Below, one piece after another: positions 23,680-32,847 of a stretch of 64,000 nt of DNA; position 1 is the stretch's first letter, and every line of letters begins with the position of its first letter. The stretch spans positions 101,986-165,985 of the forward strand of contig NZ_PHRF01000168.1 of the NCBI RefSeq assembly GCF_004151105.1, in the 5' to 3' direction. Both the position numbers and the translations under genes were made by a program. The DNA is from Streptomyces sp. L-9-10 (GTDB lineage Bacteria > Actinomycetota > Actinomycetes > Streptomycetales > Streptomycetaceae). The notes under the pieces were generated by a model that ran no database searches, had not been told where the DNA came from, and was given only the letters and a program-made list of their open reading frames with translations.

Positions 23680-24564
23680 GTGCAGCCAAAGGCGCGCAAG
23701 GCGTACGTACCCGGCCTGGCGGCGCTCCTCGTGGCGGTCGTCGCCGGCTGCTCGGGGGGCGGCGGCGCGGACGGCGCCGTCACCGACACCAAGCCGGGCG
23801 GCCCCACCACCGCCACCGCCGCCCAGCCCGGCAAATACCGCACGCTCCGCGAGCCCTGCGGCTCCGTGCCGCGCTCCATGCTCAAGGATCTGCTGCCCGG
23901 CGTCGCCTCGCTCCCCGAGGACCAGCGGGCGAAGGTGTACGAGGGCACGGCCGCTGTGACATACGACACCGACCGCCGCGTCGGGTGCGGCTGGAAGGCC
24001 GCCTCCCCCGACGCGTCGAACCAGCTGATGATCGACCTCGAACGCGTCGTGTCATACGACCCGGCCGTGAGCGACGCCGACCGGGCCCAGGAGGTCTACG
24101 CGAAGGCGGAGACGGCCGCGGGGCTGCCCGCGGCCACGGCTCCCGGAACGCCGGGCGGCATGCCCTCCGCGACGGGTTCCGGCGCGGGCACGGACACCGG
24201 TACCGGCTCGGAGTCCGGTACGAGCGCACAGACCGGCTCCCCGTCCGGTACCCCCTCCGGCACCCCGTCCCGCTCCGGCGCGCCCTCCGACGGCGCGCCC
24301 TCCGACGGCACGACCCCCGACGGCCTCGAACCCCGCGTCCTGGAGAATCTCGGTGACGCCGCCTTCCTGGACGATGTCCTCGCCCGCTCCGGCGCCGCAG
24401 CTCAGCAGCGCACGGTGAGCGTGGTGTTCCGCACATCGAACGTGATCGTGACCGTCCGGTACACCGAGCAGCCCGCCCACCCCACCGTGGTCCCCGACAG
24501 CAAAGAACTCCAGGACAAGGCGCGGGAACTGGCCCGGACGCTCGCCGAGCAGCTCAACGAGTAG
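23680..24564 (+). CDS. DUF3558-type lipoprotein
   Basis: 294 residues from GTG 23680, with AAGGGAG nine bases upstream. The signal ends in the lipobox V-A-G-C (Cys24). The body carries the DUF3558 features: an early PCGSVPRSMLKDLLPG, a later cysteine in GCGWKA, and a C-terminal VVFRTSNVIVTVRYTEQ strand pair. Residues 150-215 are a Ser/Gly/Thr/Pro-rich insertion (GTGSESGTSAQTGSPSGTPS). DUF3558 proteins are actinobacterial surface lipoproteins of unknown function, related to mycobacterial LpqB/LpqH-type proteins only in location. A second member of the family follows 128 bases downstream. Confidence 0.82.
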   Translation: MQPKARKAYVPGLAALLVAVVAGCSGGGGADGAVTDTKPGGPTTATAAQPGKYRTLREPCGSVPRSMLKDLLPGVASLPEDQRAKVYEGTAAVTYDTDRRVGCGWKAASPDASNQLMIDLERVVSYDPAVSDADRAQEVYAKAETAAGLPAATAPGTPGGMPSATGSGAGTDTGTGSESGTSAQTGSPSGTPSGTPSRSGAPSDGAPSDGTTPDGLEPRVLENLGDAAFLDDVLARSGAAAQQRTVSVVFRTSNVIVTVRYTEQPAHPTVVPDSKELQDKARELARTLAEQLNE

Positions 24565-24692
24565 CCGCCCCCGTCCCCGCCGCCCGCGCCGGGCGCGCGG
24601 GGCCCGGACTCCCGCTCCGGGAGCCCGCGGACCCGGCTCGGCGGTTACCGTGGCCGATCGGACCGTACGACAACCGACCGACTGAAGGAACC

Positions 24693-25457
24693 ATGCACCG
24701 TTCAGCCTCGCGACTCACCCGCATACTCGCCTGCGCAGCCGTTCCGGTGATGCTCGTCGTCGCCGGCTGCTCGTCCGACTCCGGCGACAAGAGCGACGCC
24801 GACGGCTCCTCGTCGAGCCCGAGCGCCGCGCCGTCCCCGAAGGTCGCGGCGGCCAAGTACAGCGGGCTCCCCGACGCCTGCGCCACGATCGGCGCGAAGA
24901 CGGTCGGCTCGCTCGTTCCCAAGGTCAAGACCAAGGCCGGTACGTCGGGCAAGTCCAGCGACATCGACACCCGCGGCAGCTGCTCCTGGAACGGTCTGGA
25001 CGACAAGGGCGTCAAGGGCTCGCAGTACCGCTGGCTCGATGTCTCCCTCATGCGGTACGACTCCGACGCCACGCTCGGCAGTGGCGACAAGCGCGCCGGC
25101 GAGTACTACGCGAAGGAGGTCGCCGGGGCCCAGGGCACGGCGGGCGCCAAGAGCCTCAAGTCCGTCGCCACGGCCGGCGTCGGCGACCAGGCGACGCTGG
25201 TCACGTACACCCTCAAGAAGACCGACGAGGACTTCGCGTACGCGACGGTCGTGGCCCGCGCGGAGAACGTCGTCATCACCCTCACCTACAACGGCGCGGG
25301 ATACGCGGGCGCGAAGTCGCCCAGCCCCGCCGATCTGACGAAGAACGCGGAGAAGGCGGCCAAGGAAGCCGTGGCGGCCGTCGCCGCCGGTTCCGAGGAC
25401 GCGGCCGGTTCCGGTGACGCGCCGGGCGCCGGGGAGGGCTCCGAAGCCGCGTCCTGA
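24693..25457 (+). CDS. DUF3558-type lipoprotein, second copy
   Basis: 254 residues from ATG 24693, with GAAGGAA upstream. Signal MHRSASRLTRILACAAVPVM, with the lipobox ending at Cys26 (VVAGC). The same layout as its neighbour: GLPDACATIG near the start of the domain, RGSCSWNG in the middle and VVARAENVVITLTYNG towards the end, so the two are distant paralogues. The C-terminal tail is rich in Ala, Gly, Asp and Glu. Two DUF3558 genes in tandem suggest related roles at the cell surface; the ligand is unknown. Confidence 0.82.
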   Translation: MHRSASRLTRILACAAVPVMLVVAGCSSDSGDKSDADGSSSSPSAAPSPKVAAAKYSGLPDACATIGAKTVGSLVPKVKTKAGTSGKSSDIDTRGSCSWNGLDDKGVKGSQYRWLDVSLMRYDSDATLGSGDKRAGEYYAKEVAGAQGTAGAKSLKSVATAGVGDQATLVTYTLKKTDEDFAYATVVARAENVVITLTYNGAGYAGAKSPSPADLTKNAEKAAKEAVAAVAAGSEDAAGSGDAPGAGEGSEAAS

Positions 25458-25592
25458 AGGCCGGCTTCCGCTCCCCGCGCAACGCCCTCCGCACACATGT
25501 GCCAGGCTGTGCCCGCCGGGTGTCGGGGCGTCGAGTGATTGTTGTCGAGTACCTGACGCCCCATACAGGCCGAATACGGGAGGAGATCGCGG

Positions 25593-27071
25593 GTGGCCGC
25601 GATGCAGCTGACACGCACGCACCGGATTCTCATCGGGATCGTGGTGTTCGGAGCGGTGATCATCGCCGCGATCGGATTCGCGGGGTCCTACGCCGCCGTG
25701 CGCGAACTCGCCGAGGCCAAGGGCTTCGGGCGGTTCTCCCTGGTCTTCCCGATCGGTATCGACGCGGGCATCTGCGTCCTGCTGGCGCTCGACCTCCTCC
25801 TGACCTGGATGCGGATCCCGTTCCCGCTGCTGCGCCAGTCGGCGTGGCTGCTGACGACCGCGACCATCGCCTTCAACGGCGCCGCCGCCTGGCCGGACCC
25901 GCTGGGCGTCGGGATGCACGCCGTGATCCCGCTCCTCTTCATCGTGTCCGTCGAGGCGGCGCGCCACGCGGTCGGCCGGATCGCGGACATCACCGCCGAC
26001 AAGCACATGGAGGGCGTGCGGCTCACCCGCTGGCTGCTCTCGCCGGTGCCCACCTTCAAGCTGTGGCGCCGGATGAAGCTGTGGGAGCTGCGCTCGTACG
26101 AGCAGGTCATCAAGCTCGAACAGGACAGGCTCATCTACCAGTCGCGCCTTCAGGCGCGGTACGGCCGCAACTGGCGCCGCAAGGCGCCGGTCGAGGCGCT
26201 GATGCCGCTCCGGCTCGCGAAGTACGGCGTACCGCTCGCCGACACCGCGCCGTCGGGTCTGGCCGCCGCCGGGATCGAACCGGTGCTGCTGCCGCCCCCG
26301 CCTCCGGTGGCCGAACTCCCGCAGGGCCGGGCCGAGATAGCCGCCGCGAGCCCGTCCGTGTCTCCGTCCCCGGAGCCGACGGAACAGCAGCCCCAGCACT
26401 CCCAGCCCCAGCCCCAACAGCAGCAGCAGATCCCGCCGCAGCTGCGGAAGCAGGACCAGGACCCCCAGCACCAGCAGCAGCCGCAACCGCAACCCGAACC
26501 CCAGCAACACCCTCAGCAGCACCCGCAGCCGCAGCACCCCCAGCCTGAGCCCCAAGCCCAGCCCCAGCCGAGCCCCTGGTTCGCGGCCCCGCAGGTGCAG
26601 GAAGCGGCGTACGAGGGCGCGTACAACCCCGCGTACGCCGAAGTCCCGGACCCCGCAGCCCCGGTGATGATCCCCGCCGGCCCCGGCCGCAGCCGCCCGC
26701 TCGGCGGGGTGCCCAATCAGCGCGTGGAGGGCCCGTACGCGACCCCGGAGCCGGAGCAGGTCCCCCAACAGGCCCCGGAACAGCGGCAGTACGCCGAGCC
26801 CGCGCCCGTCCAGGAGCAGCCCGAGGAACTGCCCGTTCCCGCGCTCCCCGACGACATCTCACGCGAGGAGGCGTACTTCAACGCCTTCCGCAAGTACATC
26901 AGCGAGCACGGCGACTACCCCAACGGCCGCCAGTTCGGCCTGTACTTGGTCGATCTGTACGGGATCACCGGCCGCACCGGCGGCCCGCTGAGCGAGAGTT
27001 CGCTCCGCCCGTACCTGAAGGACTTCCGCTCCCGGTACCAGGCGGAACTGGACGACGAGTACATCGCCTGA
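25593..27071 (+). CDS. DUF2637 membrane protein with Pro/Gln-rich linker and C-terminal helical domain
   Basis: 492 residues from GTG 25593, with GGGAGGAG at eight bases. Residues 10-125 hold the DUF2637 region: four membrane helices (ILIGIVVFGAVIIAAIGFAG, FPIGIDAGICVLLALDLLLT, SAWLLTTATIAFNGAAAW, MHAVIPLLFIVSVEAARHAV). A basic helical part (WRRMKLWELRSYEQVIKLEQ) continues to about residue 220. A linker of about 160 residues follows, very rich in Pro and Gln. The last 65 residues (SREEAYFNAFRKYISEHGDY, NGRQFGLYLVDLYGITG) look like a small DNA- or protein-binding helical domain. DUF2637 proteins occur on Streptomyces chromosomes and integrative plasmids (Spd-like); the role here is unknown. 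Confidence 0.82.
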   Translation: MAAMQLTRTHRILIGIVVFGAVIIAAIGFAGSYAAVRELAEAKGFGRFSLVFPIGIDAGICVLLALDLLLTWMRIPFPLLRQSAWLLTTATIAFNGAAAWPDPLGVGMHAVIPLLFIVSVEAARHAVGRIADITADKHMEGVRLTRWLLSPVPTFKLWRRMKLWELRSYEQVIKLEQDRLIYQSRLQARYGRNWRRKAPVEALMPLRLAKYGVPLADTAPSGLAAAGIEPVLLPPPPPVAELPQGRAEIAAASPSVSPSPEPTEQQPQHSQPQPQQQQQIPPQLRKQDQDPQHQQQPQPQPEPQQHPQQHPQPQHPQPEPQAQPQPSPWFAAPQVQEAAYEGAYNPAYAEVPDPAAPVMIPAGPGRSRPLGGVPNQRVEGPYATPEPEQVPQQAPEQRQYAEPAPVQEQPEELPVPALPDDISREEAYFNAFRKYISEHGDYPNGRQFGLYLVDLYGITGRTGGPLSESSLRPYLKDFRSRYQAELDDEYIA

Positions 27072-27234
27072 GCCCCGTCCGGCGACTGATCCCTGTCCGG
27101 CGACGACGCGCCCCACAGCCTGGCCGCCGCGTCACGGAGGCCGGGCGGACCCCATACGGGCGGACCCCATACGGGCAGACTCCATGAACGCGGCGCCGGC
27201 CGCGACCGCGCACCGGCCGCGACCGCGCGCCGGC

Positions 27235-28995
27235 TCAGCCGCCGAGCAGCGTCCTCACCCGGTCCGCGCCCACCGCCAGCAGCAGCGTGGGCAGCCGCGG
27301 CCCGGTGTCCCGGCCGACCAGCAGCCGGTAGAGCAGCGCGAAGAACGACCGCTGGGCGGTCTTCAGTTCGGCCGTCGGCTTGGCGTCGGGGGCCAGCCCC
27401 TCCATGACCTTGGGCACGCCGTAGACGAGCGTGGTCAGCCCGTCCAGCGACCAGTGGCTGTCCAGGCCCTCCAGCAGCAGCCGCAACGACTCGCGCCCGC
27501 GCGCGTCGAGCGAGTCGAGCAGCTCGCGGTCGAGCTCGGCGCGCACGATCGTCCGCGCCTCGGCCGGGACCTGGCTGGTGATCCAGTTCTGTGCGCGGTC
27601 CAGCCGGGGACGCGCCTCGTCCAGCGAGGCCAGCGGACGGGCCGGGTCCAGTTCGCTGAGGATCCGCAGGGTCTGTTCCTCGGCACCGGCCGTGATGTCC
27701 ACGACCGAGGCCAGCGTGCGGTACGGCAGCGGGTGCGGCGTACGCGGCAGCTCACCGGCCGCCGTGCTCGTGGCGCGGGAGTACGCGGCGGCGTCGGCCG
27801 GCAGGACGGAGCCGTCGGCGACCTTGCGCTCCAGCGCGTCCCACTCGTCGTAGAGCCGCTGGATCTCCTGGTCGAAGGCGATCTTGAACGACTGGTTGGG
27901 CCTGCGGCGCGCGTAGAGCCAGCGCAGCAGCGGCGCCTCCATGATCTTCAGCGCGTCGGCCGGGGTCGGCACGCCGCCCTTGCTGGACGACATCTTCGCC
28001 ATCCCGGAGATCCCGACGAAGGCGTACATCGGGCCGATCGGCTGGACGCCGTCGAAGATCTCGCGCACGATCTGCCCGCCGACGACGAACGAGGACCCCG
28101 GCGAGGAGTGGTCGACCCCGGACGGCTCGAAGATCACGCCCTCGTACGCCCAGCGCATCGGCCAGTCGACCTTCCAGACCAGCTTGCCGCGGTTGAACTC
28201 GCTGAGCAGGACGGTCTCGGAGAAGCCGCACTCCGCGCAGGTGTACGTGAGCGCGGTCGTCTCGTCGTCGTACGCGGTGACGGTGGTGAGGTCCTTGCCG
28301 CAGCCGCCGCAGAAGGGCTTGTACGGGAAGTAGCCGGCGGCCCCGCCGCTGCCGTCGTCCTCGGCCGCCGCGCCGGAGCCCTCCGCGGCCTCCAGCTCGG
28401 CTTCCTCGGGCGGCTTCTGCCCCTGCTTCTGGCCCTGCTTCTGGCCCTGAGGGGCCTTGGCGGGCTTGTCCTTCGTCCGGTAGCGGTCGAGGATCGCGTC
28501 GATGTCCGCGCGGTGCTTCATCGCGTGCAGGATCTGCGCGCGGTACGCCCCGGCGGTGTACTGCTCGGTCTGGCTGATGCCGTCGTACTCGACGCCCAGC
28601 TCGGCCAGCGCCTCGGTCATCGCGGCCCTGAAGTGCTCGGCCCAGTTCGGGTACGCCGACCCCGCCGGGGCGGGCACGGACGTCAGCGGCTTGCCGATGT
28701 GCTCGGCCCAGGACGGGTCCGTACCGGGAACGCCGGCCGGAACCTTGCGATAGCGGTCGTAGTCGTCCCAGGAGATCAGATGCCTGACCTCGTGACCGCG
28801 CCTGCGGATCTCGTCCGCGACCAGGTGCGGGGTCATGACCTCGCGGAGGTTCCCCAGGTGGATGGGGCCGGAGGGGGAGAGTCCGGACGCGACGACGACC
28901 GGTTTGCCAGGCGCACGTCGCTCCGACTCGGCGATGACATCGTCCGCGAAACGGGAGACCCAGTCGGTCTCGGTGCTCTGAGCCACGATCGGCAC
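27235..28995 (-). CDS. lysS: Class I lysyl-tRNA synthetase
   Basis: 586 residues from GTG 28995 (VPIVAQSTETDW); GTG 28986, with AAGGA ten bases upstream, is the alternative. Class I signatures: GLSPSGPIHLGNLREV (HIGH equivalent) near residue 46, and GMAKMSSSKGG (KMSKS) near 312. Two CxxC pairs (FCGGCG near 229 and TCAECG near 252) form a zinc-binding insert. It charges tRNA-Lys with lysine; this class I form replaces the class II enzyme in many actinobacteria and archaea. Residues 178-220 are a variable linker with a QKQGQKQGQK repeat and an acidic/Gly part. It is divergent from argS. Confidence 0.96.
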   Translation of the reverse strand: MPIVAQSTETDWVSRFADDVIAESERRAPGKPVVVASGLSPSGPIHLGNLREVMTPHLVADEIRRRGHEVRHLISWDDYDRYRKVPAGVPGTDPSWAEHIGKPLTSVPAPAGSAYPNWAEHFRAAMTEALAELGVEYDGISQTEQYTAGAYRAQILHAMKHRADIDAILDRYRTKDKPAKAPQGQKQGQKQGQKPPEEAELEAAEGSGAAAEDDGSGGAAGYFPYKPFCGGCGKDLTTVTAYDDETTALTYTCAECGFSETVLLSEFNRGKLVWKVDWPMRWAYEGVIFEPSGVDHSSPGSSFVVGGQIVREIFDGVQPIGPMYAFVGISGMAKMSSSKGGVPTPADALKIMEAPLLRWLYARRRPNQSFKIAFDQEIQRLYDEWDALERKVADGSVLPADAAAYSRATSTAAGELPRTPHPLPYRTLASVVDITAGAEEQTLRILSELDPARPLASLDEARPRLDRAQNWITSQVPAEARTIVRAELDRELLDSLDARGRESLRLLLEGLDSHWSLDGLTTLVYGVPKVMEGLAPDAKPTAELKTAQRSFFALLYRLLVGRDTGPRLPTLLLAVGADRVRTLLGG

Positions 28996-29137
28996 GTCCT
29001 TACTTCTTTCTCGTACGCCCAAACATTCCGGCGGCTGCCATTCTCCCAGGTCCCCCCGGGAGAGCGAAAATGGCTTGTTACACCATGGGATACTGGGCAG
29101 GACTTCCCTCCGTACCCGACAGGAACGGCACCAGCCC

Positions 29138-30907
29138 ATGGCCTCGGTCACTTCCCTCGCTTCGACCGTCGATCAGCGCATCGCGGACGCCCTCTCGGCA
29201 GCTCTGCCGGAGGCCGGTCCCGCGAACCCGCTGCTGCGCCGAAGCGACCGGGCCGATTTCCAGGCCAATGGTCTCCTGGCGCTCGCCAAGCGGCTCAAGG
29301 GCAACCCGCGCGAGCTGGCGACGCGGGTCGTCGCGTCGCTCCCCGCCGATGGCGTGATCAAGGACATCGAGGTCTCGGGACCCGGCTTCCTCAACATCAC
29401 GATCACGGACCGGGCGATCGTCGAGACCCTCGCGGCCCGCGCGGCGGACGCCCGGCTCGGTGTCCCGTACGAGCCGGAGCCGGGCACGACCGTCATCGAC
29501 TACGCGCAGCCGAACGTGGCCAAGGAGATGCACGTCGGGCATCTGCGCTCCGCCGTGATCGGCGCGGCGATGGTGGAGATCCTGGAGTTCACCGGCGAGA
29601 AGGTGGTCCGGCGCCATCACATCGGCGACTGGGGCACCCAGTTCGGCATGCTCATCCAGTATCTGATCGAGCACCCGCACGAGCTGGACCACAAGGGCTC
29701 CGCGGACGCCGCCACCTCCGGCGAGGAGGCGATGTCCTCCCTCAACCGGCTCTACAAGGCCTCGCGGGCGCTCTTCGACTCCGACGAGGAGTTCAAGGCA
29801 CGCGCGCGGGACCGGGTGGTGGACCTCCAGGCCGGTGACAAGGAGACGCTGGCCCTGTGGCAGCGGTTCGTGGACGAGTCGAAGATCTACTTCTACTCGG
29901 TCTTCAACCAGCTGGACATGGAGATCCGCGACCCCGACATCGTCGGCGAGTCCGGCTACAACGACATGCTGGAGGAGACCTGCCGGCTCCTGGAGGAGTC
30001 CGGGGTCGCGGTCCGCTCCGAGGGCGCGCTCTGTGTGTTCTTCGACGACGTGAAGGGCCCGGACGGCAACAAGGTCCCGCTCATCGTCCAGAAGTCCAAC
30101 GGCGGTTACGGCTACGCGGCCACCGACCTCTCCGCGATCCGCGACCGGGTGGGGAACCTGTCGGCGACGACCCTGCTGTACGTGGTCGACGCGCGCCAGT
30201 CGCTGCACTTCAAGATGGTCTTCGAGACCGCCCGCCGGGCCGGCTGGCTGAACGACGAGGTCGACGCCGTCCAGCTGGCGTTCGGTACGGTCCTCGGCAA
30301 GGACGGCAAGCCGTTCAAGACCCGTGAGGGCGAGACGGTACGGCTGGTGGACCTGCTGGAAGAGGCGGTCGAGCGGGCGACGGCGGTCGTACGGGAAAAG
30401 GCGAAGGACCTCAGCGAGGAGGAGATCGCCGAGCGCGGCAGGCAGGTGGGCATCGGCGCGGTGAAGTACGCCGACCTGTCCACGTCCGCCGCCCGGGACT
30501 ACAAGTTCGACCTGGACCAGATGGTCTCGCTGAACGGCGACACGTCCGTCTACATCCAGTACGCGTACGCCCGTATCCAGTCGATCCTGCGCCGGGCGGG
30601 CGACGCGAAGCCGGCCGCCCACCCGGAGCTGGAGCTGGCCCCGGCCGAGCGGGCGCTGGGCCTGCACGTGGACCAGTTCGGCGAGGTGCTGGCGGAGGTC
30701 GCGTCGGCGTACGAACCGCACAAGCTCGCCGCGTACCTGTACCAACTGGCCTCGCACTTCACGACGTTCTACGACCAGTGCCACGTACTGAGCGACGAGA
30801 ACCCGGCCGAGCTGGTCGAGAACCGCCTCTTCCTCTGCGACATCACGGCCCGCACGCTCCGGCAGGGCCTGGCACTCCTGGGCATCCGCGCCCCCGAGCG
30901 CCTGTAA
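29138..30907 (+). CDS. argS: Arginyl-tRNA synthetase
   Basis: 589 residues from ATG 29138 (MASVTSLASTVDQRIADAL); earlier in-frame starts reach into the divergent promoter. The N-terminal Arg-tRNA synthetase domain (about 1-110) is followed by the class I catalytic core with DYAQPNVAKEMHVGHLRSAV (HIGH as HVGH), GDWGTQFGMLI and LGKDGKPFKTREGETVRLVD in the KMSK region. The DALR anticodon domain ends the protein (YLYQLASHFTTFYDQCHVL, ALLGIRAPERL). It charges tRNA-Arg in the cytoplasm. Length and motifs are normal. Confidence 0.97.
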   Translation: MASVTSLASTVDQRIADALSAALPEAGPANPLLRRSDRADFQANGLLALAKRLKGNPRELATRVVASLPADGVIKDIEVSGPGFLNITITDRAIVETLAARAADARLGVPYEPEPGTTVIDYAQPNVAKEMHVGHLRSAVIGAAMVEILEFTGEKVVRRHHIGDWGTQFGMLIQYLIEHPHELDHKGSADAATSGEEAMSSLNRLYKASRALFDSDEEFKARARDRVVDLQAGDKETLALWQRFVDESKIYFYSVFNQLDMEIRDPDIVGESGYNDMLEETCRLLEESGVAVRSEGALCVFFDDVKGPDGNKVPLIVQKSNGGYGYAATDLSAIRDRVGNLSATTLLYVVDARQSLHFKMVFETARRAGWLNDEVDAVQLAFGTVLGKDGKPFKTREGETVRLVDLLEEAVERATAVVREKAKDLSEEEIAERGRQVGIGAVKYADLSTSAARDYKFDLDQMVSLNGDTSVYIQYAYARIQSILRRAGDAKPAAHPELELAPAERALGLHVDQFGEVLAEVASAYEPHKLAAYLYQLASHFTTFYDQCHVLSDENPAELVENRLFLCDITARTLRQGLALLGIRAPERL

Positions 30908-30920
30908 CCCTCCGTACGCG

Positions 30921-30964
30921 ACGCGTGGGGTGCCACCGCCACCTGGCGGCGGCACCCCACGCGT
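30921..30964. terminator. Hairpin terminator between convergent argS and propeller gene
   Basis: A 21-base stem with one mismatch (30921-30941 with 30944-30964), starting ACGCGTGGGGTGCC. Placed to end transcripts from both sides. Confidence 0.82.
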
Positions 30965-30978
30965 TCTGTTCGGCCTGG

Positions 30979-32136
30979 TCAGAGCGCGACGATGCCCTCG
31001 CCGCCGACGCCGTCCGGGACCTTCGTGGTGCTGATCTTGGTCAGCGAGCCGTCCGCGTGGATACGGAAGGCGTCCACGGCGCCCGCGCCGCCGGTCTGGA
31101 CGTAGAGGAAGCGGCCGTCGGGAGTGATGGACGAGTCCACCGTGCCGGTGCCCGTGGGGGTGTTGCCCAGGCGTTCGAGGCGGGCCTCACGGTTCTGGAG
31201 GAAGCGGGTGACGGTGCTGCTGCCCGCGTTGGACGCGAAGAAGTGGTTGCCCGTGCGGGAGACCCAGCAGGTGGCCTGCTGTCCGGTCGGTGCCGCGTCG
31301 ACCAGGGTGGTACGGCCGTCCTTGTGGATACGGAACGTCAGGAGGGCGTCCTCCACGCCGTCGGCGACGACGAGCCGGTCCTGCGCGTCGAAGGTCAGCC
31401 CGAACGGCTGCGCGCCCGGCTTGCTGTCCACAACAGGCTTGTGCGACAGCACGCCTTCACGGTTGAGGTGGAAGATCTCGATGCTGTTGCCGCCCAGCTT
31501 GGTGGTGACGACGAGCTGCGATCCCTCGGGGGTGAAGGCCACCTGGCCCGGGGTGTGGGTGAACTCGGGCGTGGCGCCGGTGTTCAGACGCAGCGCACGG
31601 TGCCAGGCCTCGACGCGGTGCAGCTTGCCTTCCTTGAGCCGGAAGCCCTGGATGGAGCCGCCCTCGCGCGCGTTGAGTACGAAGACACGGTCCCCGTGCG
31701 CGGTGACGCTGACCGGGAACACGCCTCCGGACTCGATGACCTGCCGGCGCTGGAGCCGGTCGCCGTCGACCGAGAACACCGTGACCGTGTTGCTGCCCGC
31801 GTTGACCGCGTACAGCAGCTTGTGCTGAGAGTCGTACGTCAGCGATCCCTGCGAGGCGAGGTGGTCGACGACAGAGCCGCCGAGTACGCCGCCCTTGCCG
31901 CCGGTGCCGTACACCGCACGCTTGTGCAGGGAACCGTCGGCTTCGCGGCTGTAGGCGATCACCTGATTGCCTTCGACGCGGTCGTTCTGGACGAACACCG
32001 CCTTGCCGTGGTGGTCGGCGGGCGGGGCGGGGCTGGTGGGGGCCGCGGTGGCGGGCACGGCGAAGGCGGCCGTCGAGAGGGCCACGGTCACGGCGGCCTG
32101 GACGATACGAGCGAACCTGCGGGTAGTTGTCGGCAT
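30979..32136 (-). CDS. Secreted seven-bladed beta-propeller, lactonase-like
   Basis: 385 residues from ATG 32136, with AGGAAAAGG upstream. A Sec signal (VQAAVTVALSTAAFAVPATA, cleavage near ATAAP) precedes a repeated pattern of about 45-50 residues: NQVIAYSREADGSLH, NTVTVFSVDGDRLQR, GGSIQGFRLKEGKLHRV, NSIEIFHLNREGVLSH, DALLTFRIHKDGRTTL, STVTRFLQNREARLE, AVDAFRIHADGSLTK. This is the lactonase (6-phosphogluconolactonase-like) propeller family. Because it is exported, cytosolic 6-phosphogluconolactonase activity is unlikely; the substrate is unknown. Confidence 0.87.
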   Translation of the reverse strand: MPTTTRRFARIVQAAVTVALSTAAFAVPATAAPTSPAPPADHHGKAVFVQNDRVEGNQVIAYSREADGSLHKRAVYGTGGKGGVLGGSVVDHLASQGSLTYDSQHKLLYAVNAGSNTVTVFSVDGDRLQRRQVIESGGVFPVSVTAHGDRVFVLNAREGGSIQGFRLKEGKLHRVEAWHRALRLNTGATPEFTHTPGQVAFTPEGSQLVVTTKLGGNSIEIFHLNREGVLSHKPVVDSKPGAQPFGLTFDAQDRLVVADGVEDALLTFRIHKDGRTTLVDAAPTGQQATCWVSRTGNHFFASNAGSSTVTRFLQNREARLERLGNTPTGTGTVDSSITPDGRFLYVQTGGAGAVDAFRIHADGSLTKISTTKVPDGVGGEGIVAL

Positions 32137-32272
32137 CTGCCTTTTCCTGAGTCGGGCCGGCCGGGCGCGACTTCTGTGAGGAAGGCGTACACCACGGTCG
32201 GCGCAGAGCGTCATTCCGCCGTCATCGTGAGGGAGGAGCGGCTCGCGCCGACGGACCGTCGCCCATCGGGTA

Positions 32273-32288
32273 ATCCATCCGGATGGAT
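32273..32288. promoter_or_regulatory. Perfect 16-base palindrome upstream of the propeller gene
   Basis: ATCCATCCGGATGGAT is perfectly self-complementary. It lies about 137 bases upstream of the propeller gene start and 53 bases after the dps stop, both on the minus strand. It could be an operator or a small terminator hairpin; there is no loop-forming spacer, which favours a protein-binding site. Confidence 0.5.
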
Positions 32289-32340
32289 CAAGGGTGGCGA
32301 ACGGTGGCACGCAGGCAGGCACATGGCCCCGGGGGCGATG

Positions 32341-32847
32341 TCAGGCGGAACGGTTCTCCGCGCTGACCATCCAGGCGTGCTTCTCCAGGGAGTCGATGAT
32401 CGAGTGCAGCAGGTCGGCCGTGGACGGATCCTCGCTGTCGACCTGGTCATGGAGGGTGCGCAGCGTATCGACGGTGGCCCGCAGGCGCGCGGTGACGAGG
32501 TCGACGACGGCGTGCACACTCTGCACGCCCTGCGGGAACGCCGGGAGCGTGGTGGTCGCCGACACCGTGTCGGAGCGGCCGTCCGGCCAGGCCTCCAGCG
32601 CGCGCATGCGTTCGGCGATGGTGTCGGCCGACTCCCGGGCGTCGTCGACCACCTCGTCCAGTTGAAGGTGCAGATCACGGAAGTTGTGCCCGACCACGTT
32701 CCAGTGCGCCTGCTTCCCCTGGAGATGCAGCTCGACGAGATCCACCACGATCTGCTGCAACGCTCGGGCGAGCTGCGCCGAGGCCGCGAACTCCGGCACA
32801 TCGGACTCCGAACGCCGGGAACCCCCAGGGGCGGAGGAAGCGGGCAT
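32341..32847 (-). CDS. dps: Dps/ferritin-like DNA-protection protein
   Basis: 168 residues from ATG 32847, with AAGGAGATACGTC upstream. Ferritin-fold signatures: QGKQAHWNVVGHNFRDLHLQ and LDEVVDDARESADTIAERM, with the His, Asp and Glu residues of the intersubunit ferroxidase site. ATVDTLRTLHDQVDSEDPST and EKHAWMVSAEN close the fold. Dps forms 12-subunit shells that oxidise and store iron, and some bind DNA to protect it from peroxide. Streptomyces usually has several paralogues; which one this is cannot be told. The N-terminal tail of about 15 residues is short and only mildly basic. Confidence 0.93.
   Translation of the reverse strand: MPASSAPGGSRRSESDVPEFAASAQLARALQQIVVDLVELHLQGKQAHWNVVGHNFRDLHLQLDEVVDDARESADTIAERMRALEAWPDGRSDTVSATTTLPAFPQGVQSVHAVVDLVTARLRATVDTLRTLHDQVDSEDPSTADLLHSIIDSLEKHAWMVSAENRSA

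Noticed and set aside
24230..24320. Repeated GGCGCGCCCTCCGACGG-like units resembling a short repeat array
   Set aside because: They lie inside the Ser/Gly/Pro-rich part of a lipoprotein and are a codon-scale repeat, not a CRISPR or mobile element. No CRISPR array, transposase, integrase or attachment site was seen in the window.
24702..26768. 688-codon minus-strand frame opposite the lipoprotein and DUF2637 genes
   Set aside because: Leu/Gly/Arg repeats come from the antisense of the Pro/Gln linker; no domain.
27184..29838. 884-codon plus-strand frame across lysS and the start of argS
   Set aside because: It overlaps both tRNA synthetase genes in other frames and shows no recognisable domain.
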